Position numbers and translations under genes: made by a program | Source of the DNA: Trichoplax adhaerens | Taxonomy: Eukaryota > Placozoa > Uniplacotomia > Trichoplacea > Trichoplacidae | DNA: 64,000 nt | Assembly: GCF_000150275.1 (NCBI RefSeq) | Contig: NW_002060943.1 | Coordinates: forward strand, 1,298,628-1,362,627 | Direction of reading: 5' to 3' | Notes under the pieces: generated by a model | Databases searched by the model: none | The model's input: only the letters and a program-made list of their open reading frames with translations | What the model was told of the DNA's origin: nothing | Shown here: positions 1-11,959 of the stretch, piece by piece | Layout: every line of letters begins with the position of its first letter | Position numbering within the stretch: the stretch's first letter is position 1

Positions 1-1638
1 GTCACATACTAATACTAACTGTACTGTACTGTACTAAAATTGTCCTGCAACTCTAATATATTCTTAAATAAAACCATTTTAAACTGTTCTTTAAATGTAG
101 ATACTTTTATAGCCTTCTTATGGAATCTACAAATATAGGTTGATATGTTTAGTTATTTACACCCCATACAGTCTTCGCCAGTTTTCTATAATTATTTGCT
201 ATTACATAGCCTATTATGGTAGATGATGTATCTAATTTTGTATCCTAGTTCTTTCCATGTGCTGTGTCTCTAAGGCTATAAACACCAACGACTTCTGCCT
301 CAGATTTAGTTAGTTGCAACAGTTGTAGCGTTAGTATTTTTCACTATACTTCATGGCAGCTTACATGCTCCCCAACATTACAGTACTACCAGATCGTAGG
401 TAACCACAGTCTACAACATTGTACCTATTTTCTACTGAAATCTTTGAGTGATTCTCTGCATGGCAACTAAGTCTGCTACTGCTGTTGTATCGAGCTCTCC
501 ATCACGCTACTTTCTATAAATTTGTGTCGATTGTAGATTTATTTTACAACAGGTACGATGGAATAATTCCATTGCATAAAATCCTTTATGTAGGCTCCAA
601 GATATGGTACCATATCGATTTTTGTAGAAAATAAATCGAATTTTAAAAATTTTCAAGTAACGTTTTTAACTTTAAACTGTATTTAATTAAGTGGTCTAGA
701 TGATTACAGCAATTAAAAATCAAATCCTACAAAATATAGATAATTTTCTCGTAATTCGAATATATATTCCTGTAATGGCTACTTACAATTAGCACTAGTA
801 TTACTATTAACATCGTAAAAATCTATATTCTACCTAGAAATTTTAGTATTATAGTACTGTATACATATAGCGAAACCAGTTCAACGATAAGCATGCACGC
901 TTTACCCATTCTACTTTACTATAGTTATTCAACTATTTTACATCGTTATACACGCTAAAACTTTATACGATGTTTTTCTCATGCTCACTGCAATCAAGAC
1001 AACTTTTTACTTGGTTATTCTCTGTAATTTCTTACGATTGTAGCGGACAGATAATATCTTGAAACATCACAACGTGCAGTCCATTTAATAATTAAATGAA
1101 ACAGCCTATAGCACACTATAAGATATGCAAAATGCATCTCAGTCAATATTTTCTCGATAAATCTATATCCTATATTCTTAATTGAAATCATTCTTAGTCA
1201 TGGATTATTTTAATGGAAAACATACCAAAGGTAATTTTATTTAACCCAGATGATGAAAGTAAACGGTTGTAGAAGTAGGTAATTATATGTAATATAATAT
1301 GCTATGAAATTCAAATAAGGCAAGGAGTATTTCATTAATTAATAAATCTATATCTTATATTTCTTAATTCAAATGATATTGACCTTGACCACTTCTGTTA
1401 GAGGGCTTATTTTGAAGCTAATCTTATTTAATACTGATGGCAAAGACTAACCATGGCGATAACGGAAATTATTAGATGCCGGCGTAAAACTTCAGATTAA
1501 GCTGACCGCAAAGTTATGTATTCGTTCATTTTTTGAATACATAGATTATATAATTATCGTTCTATACCACGTTAAACAGTTTAAGTTTTGACTACTGTTG
1601 GTAAAAAATTATCTACATTAAAATTTTTTTGTGCTTAC
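1..1638. other. AT-rich stretch without recognised gene
   Basis: No open frame with recognisable similarity was seen on either strand. The first 40 bases contain a short (GTACT)n run at 21-35, a motif that recurs through the window. If the signal-peptide exon at 1639-1714 is real, this stretch is at least partly its first intron, because the gene would run leftward out of the window. A slightly GC-richer patch around 240-560 has stops in all frames I read. Confidence 0.5.
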
Positions 1639-1714
1639 CTGTCGTAGTTTGGCCATAGCTGATGATAGCAATGGCAAAAATGATTGCCAAGACGGAAGTT
1701 GAATTTGCTGCCAT
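1639..1714 (-). CDS. Orphan first exon encoding a signal peptide
   Basis: An ATG at 1714 on the minus strand opens a 25-codon reading frame beginning MAANSTSVLAIIFAIAIISY. This has the hydrophobic core of a secretory signal peptide, followed by GQTTT, a plausible signal-peptidase region. It ends at a strong donor, ACAG|GTAAGC, leaving the intron in phase 1. Phase 1 after a signal peptide is the classic arrangement for extracellular modular proteins, and the same arrangement is seen in the mucin exon at 28411-28492. I could not find the following exon between position 1 and 1638, so the rest of the gene is probably beyond the left edge. The product is unknown. It could be a chance open frame, but the combination of hydrophobic core and consensus donor makes that less likely. 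Confidence 0.5.
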
Positions 1715-4700
1715 TCCGCTGTTGTAATTTACGCTTTTTCTTTATCGTATTTACCAATCACGGAGTTTTTATGTGATATTTCTTCATCGATTTCATCTAA
1801 TGCAAACCTAAAAAATATTTTACCGTTTTACTAGTGAGACTGTGCGTAATTCGCTTTTAATACTTAAAAGCTATTAATATATATATATATATGAATTAGT
1901 GTGATAAGAATCAACGTGGTCAGGATCGAAAGGAACGCTACAGGGAACAATTGACAATAATGAGATTAGTTCGTATTCAAAACAAGTTACTTTCGGTAAC
2001 ATACACGTGTACTTACTGGTAGTATATCTTGACAATTGCTGTCTAATTTTCAGTCTTCTAGCGGCACTATTTTACCAAAGTAAGATAAAGAATATGTGTG
2101 AATAATTTTATAATCAATTAGAGCTTACTTGCCTCTTCCCCATTTTACGCATACGGGTATAATATCAACTATACTAAAAGTGAATAATAGCAGCGTTATT
2201 TATAACTTGGTAATAACAGATAGATGTTTATTGACTGTTAAATTTTAGGACATAAAATTAAAATTTGGAAATCGAAGAAATAATATGATTTGAAAAAAGT
2301 GCGTTATTCATCCCGTTAATTATCATTAACGGACTTTGTTGCAGTATCTGCCTGAAATATATTATGAATATAATGTACTAATCGTGATGTAAAAGACTAC
2401 AGAATAACAGTCAATCACTATTATTCCTTATACATTTTCGTCTTAATTTATTTACTCAACATGAATTGATAGGGGAGTTTTGCATCTCTAGCCGTTAAAT
2501 GAAATGAATAAGACTGAAAAGTATAAATGCTTAATTATTATCATTAGCATGGTGAACAATCAATGTTACATACAATGGGGAACAATAATGCTAGAATTCT
2601 GCTAGTATATGATATTTTTGGCTAATATATCACTTAATAAGGTTACTGTACTAGATAATTACAATTTGAAAATTTTAATTTTGTACATTAAATCACCATG
2701 TCTACGCTACGTTGACCCCTACTGCAGGGTCCGTCAATGCATTAGCCAACTCCATCTGATCAATAGTTTGTATATAGGGCGTTCCCATAGTATTTTATAA
2801 AATAAATTTATCGCTTTATATAATTTCTTTCGATGATAAATTTAATTTATATTAAAATATATGGCTGTCTAATAACCACTTTAACTTAGGTTACACGACT
2901 ATAACAGGAATAGATGTAATACTTCAGCTCAATCTATGAAGCTACAGAAAATTTATTTGGCTCCGCCAGTCAAGTCTTGATAGTTAGTAATACAAACAAT
3001 ACATTATACTCATAGATAATATTGAAACATGTAATTTTCCAGTTATTGTTATTTTAATGGGTATGCATTAAATTTATTCACAAATGTAACCAAGCACTGT
3101 CCGTAGAATCTTAAGATGTATAATAATTAAACTATTTAGATCGAATGGATAGACCGCATTCAATTTAGACGAAAATGGACGTATTTAATTACATACTCAT
3201 ATTTTCAGATTTATCTACTTATATCTGATAATTTCGTCAAATCTACTTGAAAAAAGTCCATTAACCAGATGTAAATTTAAATCTTTAATTTTTACAGCCA
3301 CTATGTGCATTTTATTTAATCGTATGATCCTTATAATGAGATAACATAGCATAGGCTAATCAATGGAAGACAGAAAATCAGAGCCTTACGCATTTGAAAT
3401 TTTGCTTTAGTTTCGATTTATTTACTACTGCTGTAATTGAAGTATAAAATTTTTTAAAATTAGGAGCGTATTAATATTGAAGATGTTCTCTTATGTTGAG
3501 TGTGTCGTTATAGTCAAAGATGCAATAATACATTGTTAATTTCTAATGTGTATTATTGAAAATTTCGTCTAAGCTTAGTGTGAATACAGAATGCTAATAT
3601 TAATTGTAGAAAATATAGTGTTCACTATCAGGCCTTACCAGTACAAAATCATCCATTTACGGACCAAAGACGTTAAGATTGTCAACATATACGCTTTGTA
3701 ATGACTATTTATTACTGCAACATTGTGTCGGGATAGCAAATTAGCAAGGGCTGCAAGGGCTGAAGAACTTAATGTAATATTGTAGCGACTGAGAAGCAAA
3801 ATAAAATTGAGGATTAACAATTGTCCCCGTCTATATAGTATTTTAAGCCGATAAGCTATTCCCCTTTACTAAATAAACAGTTTGCTGACTATAAATCAAC
3901 TTTATACACTATTGAATCATTAATCAGAACTAAAGCCTCCTAACTAAAATACGGTAACGTAGAATTCTATGCCAGATTAAATTTGACTTGCCATATACAG
4001 TCAATAAATCAATTGGTATTAAGACCTCTCTGAAGGCTTGGTAGCTAGCTAGTTTTATAGCAACTTAGAAAATGATGTTAGTATCAAAATGCATACTTGT
4101 TAATTAAATTTAACTTGCAGAATGTATGTAATAATAGTATGCTGAGCATGTGTCTGCCTACGTGACCTAGAGACTAATTGAATCAAAGATCAAATTTGGG
4201 TGTGTCGTCAACGTTTTATGTATTAGAGTAAAAGATAAGCGTGGAAAGCTACATCATATTTAATTATCCAATTCTTTACATCATCCTTTCCACATCTGCA
4301 TTTACCTATTTTCGTTTGCCAAAGTTTTGTCTTAGAAATGATCGCTGGCATGGTTGATGATTGAGTATCTGCTATTATGATAGCAAGGTTTAAAGTTCAA
4401 TCACCTTCAATTTAATAAAGTTCAATTATAAAAGAAGTTCTACCTCTAAAATTAAAGTTAAACTTGAGCAAATTGAGTAGTGCTCTATAGAAAGAAAGGC
4501 ATCGCCAACCATTTTGTAGCGGTTGCCATGGAGAATCTAGGGGGGCATTTCCGCCCCTATTATCTCTAGCTCGGCTATTAACTATATCGATCAATATTAT
4601 ATTCTCTATACTGTTACTGTTTTTAAGCAAGTTTAATTTGTTTTAGTGCTAGCAGCAGCTGAAGCAGTGCCTCTTGCCAAGAAGAAGACATCATCGTTCT

Positions 4701-5064
4701 AATATCACCCTACAATTTAGTAATTTATACTGACAATTTACTAATGTATAGGATAGCATACTGCATCGTAGCTATTTTTAGGTAGTTTATATGATATACA
4801 GGGGGATGTAGCATGCATTTCATTCCATCCTATAGGAGTGACCATAACATTAATCCATTGCAAAATCAAATTACCTTAATAAATCCTAACCAGTCCATAC
4901 CCTATGAAGAGAATTACTCCACAACTTCTGCCTTGTTTTGGGAGTAATAACAAAATTTCTAATAGATAATACTCAAATCATGGTTAATCTCCACATAGCG
5001 ATATCATTAACTTGATAAGAATTGAAAATATAAATGATCGTACAAATTAGTATTTAGAATTATC
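1715..5064. other. Intergenic, no gene recognised
   Basis: This is AT-rich sequence with a (TA)n run near 1878-1892 and only short scattered open frames (for example 2609-2800 and 3635-3820) that lack splice support or recognisable domains. A GC-richer patch near 4500-4690 has a small inverted repeat (TAGGGG at 4538-4543 against CCCCTA at 4554-4559). No RNA gene was recognised. The promoter of the transporter at 5065 must lie at its right end, but I see no clear TATA box. Confidence 0.4.
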
Positions 5065-6738
5065 ATGGCTACTGATTCAATTAATTTACGCCAGCCGTCA
5101 TCTGCTACCGAACAAGATAACGATTCCGATTTTAATGATCGAACAAAACTGTTATCTGATAGTCAAGAGATAAACTCAGCGAATGGATCTACCCATCACG
5201 AAGGTGGAAAAAGTAATCGACGATTAACTGTGGATGACATTGCGGAATCACTCAATTGTGGCTTATTCCAGTATTTATGCAATTTTGTCTGTGGATTATG
5301 CTTCATCGCTGAAGGTCTAATTATCCAATCGATCAGTATTATTGCCATGTCCGCCTGTGATTTAAATATCAACCCCCATAACCGAACATGGCTTAGCATG
5401 TCCTTGCTTATTGGTATCGTTGTCAGTTGTGCATTTTGGGGCCGATTAGGCGATTCCTTTGGTAGGAGGAGAGTGTTGCTATTAGCATTATTTATTAATA
5501 TTACATTTACGCTTCTGTCAGCATTTTCTTATAATTATCAAATGTTAATTATCATGGCCTTCTTTAACGGATTTGGAACAGGAGGAGTGTTACCTGTAGC
5601 CTTAGCTTATGTTATTGAATTCTTTCCTCGAAAGTATCGAGGTATGGCTGGATTTTCAGCTAATGCATACTGGAGTTTTGGTAATATTTATGCCGCGGTA
5701 ATGGCACTTTTAATTATAACTAGATCGATTGCAATTCCTATTGGTAATATTGTTTTGACCGGTTGGCGTATTTTCACAATAGTTTGCGCTATACCTCCGT
5801 TGATAGCATTAATCAGCTTAGCATTTATGCCGAATAGTCCTCGATTTCTAATTAAGCAAGGCAAACGAGAGAAAACATTAAGTGTAATAAATAGAATACA
5901 TCGCATTAATAGTTACTGTAGCAATAAGCATAGAAATCAATCGTTGCGTATCAAATTAGCAGATTTGCCTACTATGAGTGATATACTAAATGATATTGAT
6001 AAGGATGAAGGTAAAGCTAGCTGTTCATGCTGGTCTCGAATAGTACAATTTATGCGACAATATGCAATCCTTTATTCTTTAAAGTGGCGTAAAAGGACAT
6101 TATTAATGACCGCTGTATGGTTTTTATTTTGCCTTTGCACTTACGGATTTTGGCTTTGGTTACCAACCTATTTCTCACTCTATGCTCATGGTCATGGACA
6201 CAAATGTCTCCGCCCTGTTATTTTGAATCGTACACGTTATCACATGAATGTGTTAAATCAATCATTATCATGTATAGAAAACACCCGCAATACAGCTATT
6301 TATCGTAATTTATTTCTAACAACGCTATCAACACTCCTTGCCGAACTTATTTTTATACCTATTATTAATATATCTGGAAGAAAACTATTATTTAGTGGAT
6401 TAGCTCTGGCAACGGGTGTAATTATGTTAAGCATTTGGTTAACCAATACATCAACAGGTGTACTCGTATTTTCATGTTTGTTCACTGGTATATCCGGTGC
6501 TGCGTGGCCAGTATTAAATGTATGGACTTCTGAATTGTATCCAACACAACTTCGTTCCACGTCCAATGGCTATCTTAATTTATGGGCTCGAATTGGTGCT
6601 ATAATAGGAACTACCACATTTGGTTTATTATTACAAGTTAGCTGTAAATTACCAATTATTATTGTTGGCATTATATGTTTACTAAGCGCAATTCTTGCTA
6701 TATTTTTGCCAGATACGAGTAAAGTAGATATTGACTAG
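5065..6738 (+). CDS. SV2/SVOP-like major facilitator transporter
   Basis: An intronless 557-residue membrane transporter of the major facilitator superfamily, synaptic vesicle 2-related (SVOP/SV2) branch. The family moves small organic solutes across membranes; the substrate here cannot be read from sequence. The N-terminal 60 residues are polar and cytosolic, and twelve hydrophobic segments follow. The signature loop between helices 2 and 3 reads GRLGDSFGRRR. PNSPRFLIKQGK follows helix 6, the sugar-porter type PxSPR motif. A large charged loop (about residues 270-330) separates the two halves. The helix 7-8 loop has NxT/NxS glycosylation sites and two cysteines (KCLRP, SCIEN), as in SV2 proteins. 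ELYPTQLRSTSNG sits between helices 10 and 11. The start ATG is the first in frame, and the length is normal for SVOP. A degenerate copy lies 2 kb downstream. Confidence 0.9.
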   Translation: MATDSINLRQPSSATEQDNDSDFNDRTKLLSDSQEINSANGSTHHEGGKSNRRLTVDDIAESLNCGLFQYLCNFVCGLCFIAEGLIIQSISIIAMSACDLNINPHNRTWLSMSLLIGIVVSCAFWGRLGDSFGRRRVLLLALFINITFTLLSAFSYNYQMLIIMAFFNGFGTGGVLPVALAYVIEFFPRKYRGMAGFSANAYWSFGNIYAAVMALLIITRSIAIPIGNIVLTGWRIFTIVCAIPPLIALISLAFMPNSPRFLIKQGKREKTLSVINRIHRINSYCSNKHRNQSLRIKLADLPTMSDILNDIDKDEGKASCSCWSRIVQFMRQYAILYSLKWRKRTLLMTAVWFLFCLCTYGFWLWLPTYFSLYAHGHGHKCLRPVILNRTRYHMNVLNQSLSCIENTRNTAIYRNLFLTTLSTLLAELIFIPIINISGRKLLFSGLALATGVIMLSIWLTNTSTGVLVFSCLFTGISGAAWPVLNVWTSELYPTQLRSTSNGYLNLWARIGAIIGTTTFGLLLQVSCKLPIIIVGIICLLSAILAIFLPDTSKVDID

Positions 6739-8719
6739 ATGATATCAATTTAATATTACTGAAATATTTAAAAGTATTTGTGATTAGTATTGCTAGACTG
6801 GATTTATGTGTTATCAGACTGGAGTAGTGGATTCTGTCATTCTAAGTTTGTTCGTAAATTTGGTCACGTATTTCATAGTCATAGTTTGAGATGATGAACT
6901 ACAGTCAACTTTGCAAATGAATAATGAAAAAATTAATGATAATATAGGATCTATTTAACGATAAGAAACTGTAGTAAAGGTGCTATAACAAGGCATTAAA
7001 GCACAATTTAGGAATTCATTTAAAACATCGCGAACATAACAAATAGTTCGTTAAAATCGAAGAGATCTAAGTGGTTTCAAGATTACAGTTTCATATCCTT
7101 TACTGATAGCTTTATTTAAGCAATAGAATAGATGGCATTCCTTGAAGACGCTATAGGTTTTTAAGAGCAGAATGAAAACATAATGATTATAAGTTCAGTG
7201 TTTTTATCGTCGATTATAGGATAGAATAACGAATCAGATCGCATATTATATTTTATTGTTTTGCTGAAGTCGATTGTAGTGTATAACGAGATGTAATTTA
7301 CTTTTTTGGATGATTCATTTAACCGGCGGAACCAGTACCAGCAGCTGATATACAGGATTACTTGCAATGTTGTGGGATGTAATGATTTTACATAATGTAT
7401 GATATAATAAAGTTTGACGGTATATTTTTGATATACTATGACATTATTTTTACCAACAGCGTATATTTACTGCAAATGGGTGCGTCATGGATGGACAGAT
7501 GCTTTAATTTTTTATCTTTATGATACGTTACAGTATAATGAAAAATGAATAACTTGAAAACTAGTAAATAAATTTAAAATTTGGTTTAATCTAAGGTTAC
7601 TTGATCGTCTATACTTCAAAATATTTGACGTGCATATTGAAGTACAATTCAAATTTATGGCTCGATTCACGAGCATACCGCCATACTTCCATCGACTGTT
7701 CAATTTTACTAACTGTATAAGAACTACTGCCCTTTGTAGTAGATCTATCACTAATTATAGCATGCACCAAAACTATGCTGCAAAACGCACGTAGCGCTAA
7801 CTTTATGTCTCACTCATTACTGCAATTAAATTAAACTCTAAAAAAGTTTCAACATGTCCTAATATTACGGATTTGCGAGTATAACAGCTCATTGAATTTT
7901 ATTTTGCATAGCCAATTTTCAGTTGCTAAGAAATACTTTTATTGCGACATTTCCTACAATTTTACTCCTAACACGACAGTCATGTCATACAATGACGATA
8001 CTTAAGGCGCATTTACTACATTACTAGACTCTATCTCGGCTTATTAAGACAAGACAGTAAATTGAAGTAGATGTCTGTTGCTATATGCACAAAACAATAC
8101 ACTGAAAGGATACTTGTATAAATTGTTTTAAATAATAGAATATAGGATTATGGACGGTGTATCTATAAAATACGCTATTCTCAATGGAATAAAGGGAGTA
8201 GGAATAAAAGTTTTTAAGCCTGAAAATCTTATCATATTTTCGCGTGTTCACATGCGTTCTTAGTCTGTAGCAGTGAGGAACATGAAGTATTAAGTAGTGA
8301 GTAGGCTACAGTTTCTGCTCTATTTTATGTTGTAAATTTGTGAATTAGTCGGTGGATCACCAAATCATTAGTACTTTTTCCGCATAGGCTAGTAGTCGTC
8401 CCGATCTTTGCATTGCTATTACGTTCTTTCTGATGTAACGAATAGGTAAATGACTTCTATAGCTATCATAGATAATCTAAGCTGTCTCTAAACAATTCAT
8501 ATAATCAGCTCTACCTTTATGATATTAATCCCTAAACTACGGGCAAGGCGCTTTAGGTTGCTCCATCAATCAATTAATAGACAGTTTACCGCTCTAACTA
8601 ATTCCCTAGGGTAAATAGCCGCCATAATTATTAAATCCGGGTCTGTCTACCCTAATCGGAATGCTTTTAATAATTGTAACACTATCAGACTTTAATTATC
8701 GCATTTGTTCAAGAGATTC
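6739..8719. other. Spacer between transporter and its decayed copy
   Basis: This is AT-rich sequence without coding similarity. The N-terminal part of the transporter (cytosolic tail and first two helices) has no counterpart here, so the downstream copy is truncated at its 5' end and not split by an intron. Short open frames at 7161-7367 and 7518-7751 show no domain and are treated as noise. Confidence 0.4.
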
Positions 8720-8759
8720 TATTATATATGAAATTCTTTACAGTAATATTTGCAATTGC

Positions 8760-10057
8760 AGGTCAATTGGTGATATTTTGGATAGAAAGAGAACGCTATC
8801 AATGTGTTTATCTATTAATGTACTTTTTACTATTCTGTCAGCGTTTTCTTATAATTATCAAATGTTAATTTTCATGGCCTTCTTTAACGGATTTGGAACA
8901 GGAGGAGTATTACCTGTAGCATCAGCTTATGTTATTGAATTCTTTCCTCGAAAGTATCGAGGTATGGCTGGATTTTCAGCTAATGAATATTGGGGTTTTG
9001 TAATATTTATGCCACGTTAACGGTGTTTTTTAATTAAAACCAAATCAATAGCAAATCCCTTTGGTAATATTGCTTTGACTGGTTGGCGTATTTTCACAAT
9101 AGTTTGCGCTATGCCTCCGTTGATAGCATTAATCAGCTTAGCATTTATGCCGAATAGTCCTCGATTTCTAATTAAGCAAGGCAAATGAGAGAAAACATTA
9201 AGTGTAATAAATAGAATACATCGCATTAATAGCTACTGTTACAATAAGCATAGAAATCAATCATTGCGCATTAAACTAATAGATTTACCCACCGTAGATG
9301 ATATGCTAAATGATGTAGATGAAAATGAAGATAACGTTAAAGCTAGCTATTCATATTCTCAAATACAGCAATTTATGCGACGGTATGCAATCCTTTATCC
9401 ATTAAAGTACAGTAAACGGACATTATTAATTACGACCTGGTTTTTATTCTGCTTTAGCATCTATGGGCTTTGGGTATGGTTACCAACCTATTTCTCGTCC
9501 TATACTCATAGACAGAAATGTTCTCTCTCATCTCGTTTAAATCATACTAGCCATTATATAAGCACTTCACCACTAAATCAATTACTACCCTGTATAGAAA
9601 ACGTCCGCAACACAGGCATGTACTGTAACGTATTACTAACAGCGCTATCGGCACTCCTTGTCGAAGCTATCTTCATACCTATTATTAGTATAGAAAAAAA
9701 ACTACTATTTAGTGTATTAGCTCTAGTAATTAGTATAAGTATGTTTTGTATTTGGTTAACCAATACATCAACAGTTATACTCGTATTTTCATGTTTATTT
9801 AGTGGTACATCTGGTGCTGCTTGGAATATAAGAAATGTTTGGACTTTTGAGTTATACTCTACATAATTATGATCAACCTTCAAAGGTTACAATCGTTTAT
9901 GGGGTCAAATTAGTGGTATATTAGGAAACTACAATATTTAGTTTACTTCTACAAGTTGGCTGTAAGTTACCAGTTCCTATTGCTGGTATTTCATGTTTAA
10001 TAGTAGCTATTTTTAGCTCTATCTCTGCCAGATACTACTACGGCAGATATCGATTAG
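8760..10057 (+). pseudogene. Degenerate copy of the SV2/SVOP-like transporter
   Basis: The sequence aligns with the transporter gene at 5065-6738 from about its residue 127 (helix 2-3 loop, GRLGD matched by GRSIGD) to the C terminus (LPDTTTADID then stop). It is broken in several places: a one-base deletion near 9000, a CGA to TGA change at 9186-9188, a TAA at 9864-9866 where the parent has CAA, and a one-base insertion near 9925. The first 126 residues are missing. Two segments, about 8838-8990 and 9075-9270, are nearly identical to the parent, whereas the sequence between and after them is clearly more diverged. Parts of the frame (for example 9264-9863) remain open, so decay may be fairly recent or conversion may refresh it. 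It is unlikely to make a transporter. Confidence 0.85.
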
Positions 10058-11951
10058 CTGATTTTAGTCACCAATATAACAGTATTTTTCTAACTGCAGA
10101 TAACAAATGTTGAAAATTGTTTTGGAATTGAAGATGTTTAATAGGGTAATGATAAGTATCCCACTGGTAGCCAGGCCAAAAATTACTACAGTAATAATCT
10201 TTATAGTCCATCATTGTAATTTTTGAGATGGTGTTACGGTTCATCATTACCGTAAATAAAAAAAAAAGATATTCATATTTTTCTAAAGTAGAGTTGTGAT
10301 ATGTCAAGTCGTTAATGGATTTCCATTAATGAATGTATGATGAAGATTGTCACACTTGATTAGTGAGTTGTTAAGTAACAAGTCTAGTTGATTTGTTAAT
10401 TGGAGTAAGAGTGGTAAACACTCAATATTAATTTACAGATATTTATTCTATACTGACTATCATAAATGTATGTTATACAAAACCAAGTATATTGTAAATA
10501 GAATTATGCCGATAGAAACTGGCACAGGTATATAAGAGCGTGCCTTTAATAATAGAAGGAGGTCTGATATTACATTGCCTAGTAGTATATTCTATCGCTC
10601 GAATAAAGAGGATTTATGAAGTCATCTGGATATACTCATTGCTGAATAAGGTCGTATACTGAACTGGTCGAGTTAGTGAAGCTTATTAGCAACGGTATAT
10701 TACGGTAGAGCGGTTACGCTAGGAATCAAATTAGTTACTTGTGTCACAGATGGATTTGTTATGAATTTAACTCTATAATGATTACATGATCTATTTTCAA
10801 TCAACTGAATATTAATGTAACAGCCTATATGAATTACGTAGATTTGATAAGATAATGCAGAGCAATTAAATTGCTCTTTTTAAGCAAGTTGCTATGTCAA
10901 ATTTAACTGTAATGGATACAGCTCAGCGAAGTACCTTGGTGCCGTGTGATTGCTCTTACCTTAAAAATAGCTAGAGCGAAATTATATTGAAAATAATTTC
11001 ACATATGATCCATTTTCCCTTGATATAATTTATTTGAATTCGCAAGTTCAAATTACATCAATTTATAGAATAAATCCAATATAAATTAAGCAAGGTAATG
11101 TTTTATATTATTTGCATTGCATAATAATAAAGGCTATTGGAGGCATTAATAATGCCGTAGTCGAAGAAGTTTTTAAATTAATGAAATGATCCGTGTATTA
11201 GCAAGTTACAATTAGTCTAAAAGTTATCAGATTATGGAATAAATGAACCATAAATATGCGTATTTACTTAAGCTACAACAGTTGAAAAGGATAAATGATA
11301 GTTTTAAATAGTTTACACAATGCTAAAAAAAGCCGTGATTCGATTTCTATTTCGATATTCAAGCTTGATATCTAATCCTGAATTATCATACTAAATAATT
11401 ATCGATTTAAGAATCGATTTGTTAACAAATTAACAATTAAAGACTAGCTATTAAGAAGAGTTCTAAGTACTGTAGCTTTTCTAATCAAGTAAGATTTCTG
11501 GATTAGAAACTTCTTAACCTGTCTAGAATATCCCCTATAGATGTAAACAGATTACACATTTAGTACTTGATCATTTTTTATTGATATTAGCTGATTACCT
11601 TATCCTTATAATAAAACTACATAGATATTGTCTGTTACCTCCTGTTGTCCATGTTGATTTTCGAAGGCTACTGGAGTCTCTGCTATAGTAAAATAGTTAA
11701 TAACGAATTTTAATAAAAAGATAATATCTTTATAACTTTTAATATCACCATACCAGCGATAGCAGCCGACTACGTGAAAATTGCATAGAGCACAGTTTAG
11801 TTGCTAATATTGCTATCTACCTTTAGCTCGGGGAAGCAAATTCTGTTCTGGCGTTACACTTCTTAAGCTGTCGTTGTGATACGAAAATTAAAGTGAGTCA
11901 GGATAGGATTCAAATATAGTCTACATAAAATTACAACAACAATTTTTTGAT
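10058..11951. other. Intergenic, no gene recognised
   Basis: This is AT-rich DNA between the transporter relic and the 3' end of the mucin gene. No reading frame with a recognisable product and no splice-supported exons were seen. The open frame at 10068-10307 (minus) overlaps the pseudogene end and has no domain. Confidence 0.4.
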
Positions 11952-11957
11952 TTTATT
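11952..11957 (-). promoter_or_regulatory. Polyadenylation signal AATAAA of the mucin gene
   Basis: AATAAA on the minus strand begins three bases after the TAA stop (11960-11962) of the mucin gene. If used, the 3' untranslated region would be extremely short. Its use is inferred from position only. Confidence 0.4.
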
Positions 11958-11959
11958 TC

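Noticed and set aside
4412-4630. Minus-strand open frame of 72 codons in a GC-richer patch
   Set aside because: No start context, splice sites or recognisable domain; the composition is explained by the local inverted repeat.
8661-9866. Reading the transporter copy as a spliced, functional gene
   Set aside because: An apparent acceptor lies at its 5' border, but the frameshift near 9000 and stops at 9186-9188 and 9864-9866 have no splice sites that could remove them, and the first helices are absent.
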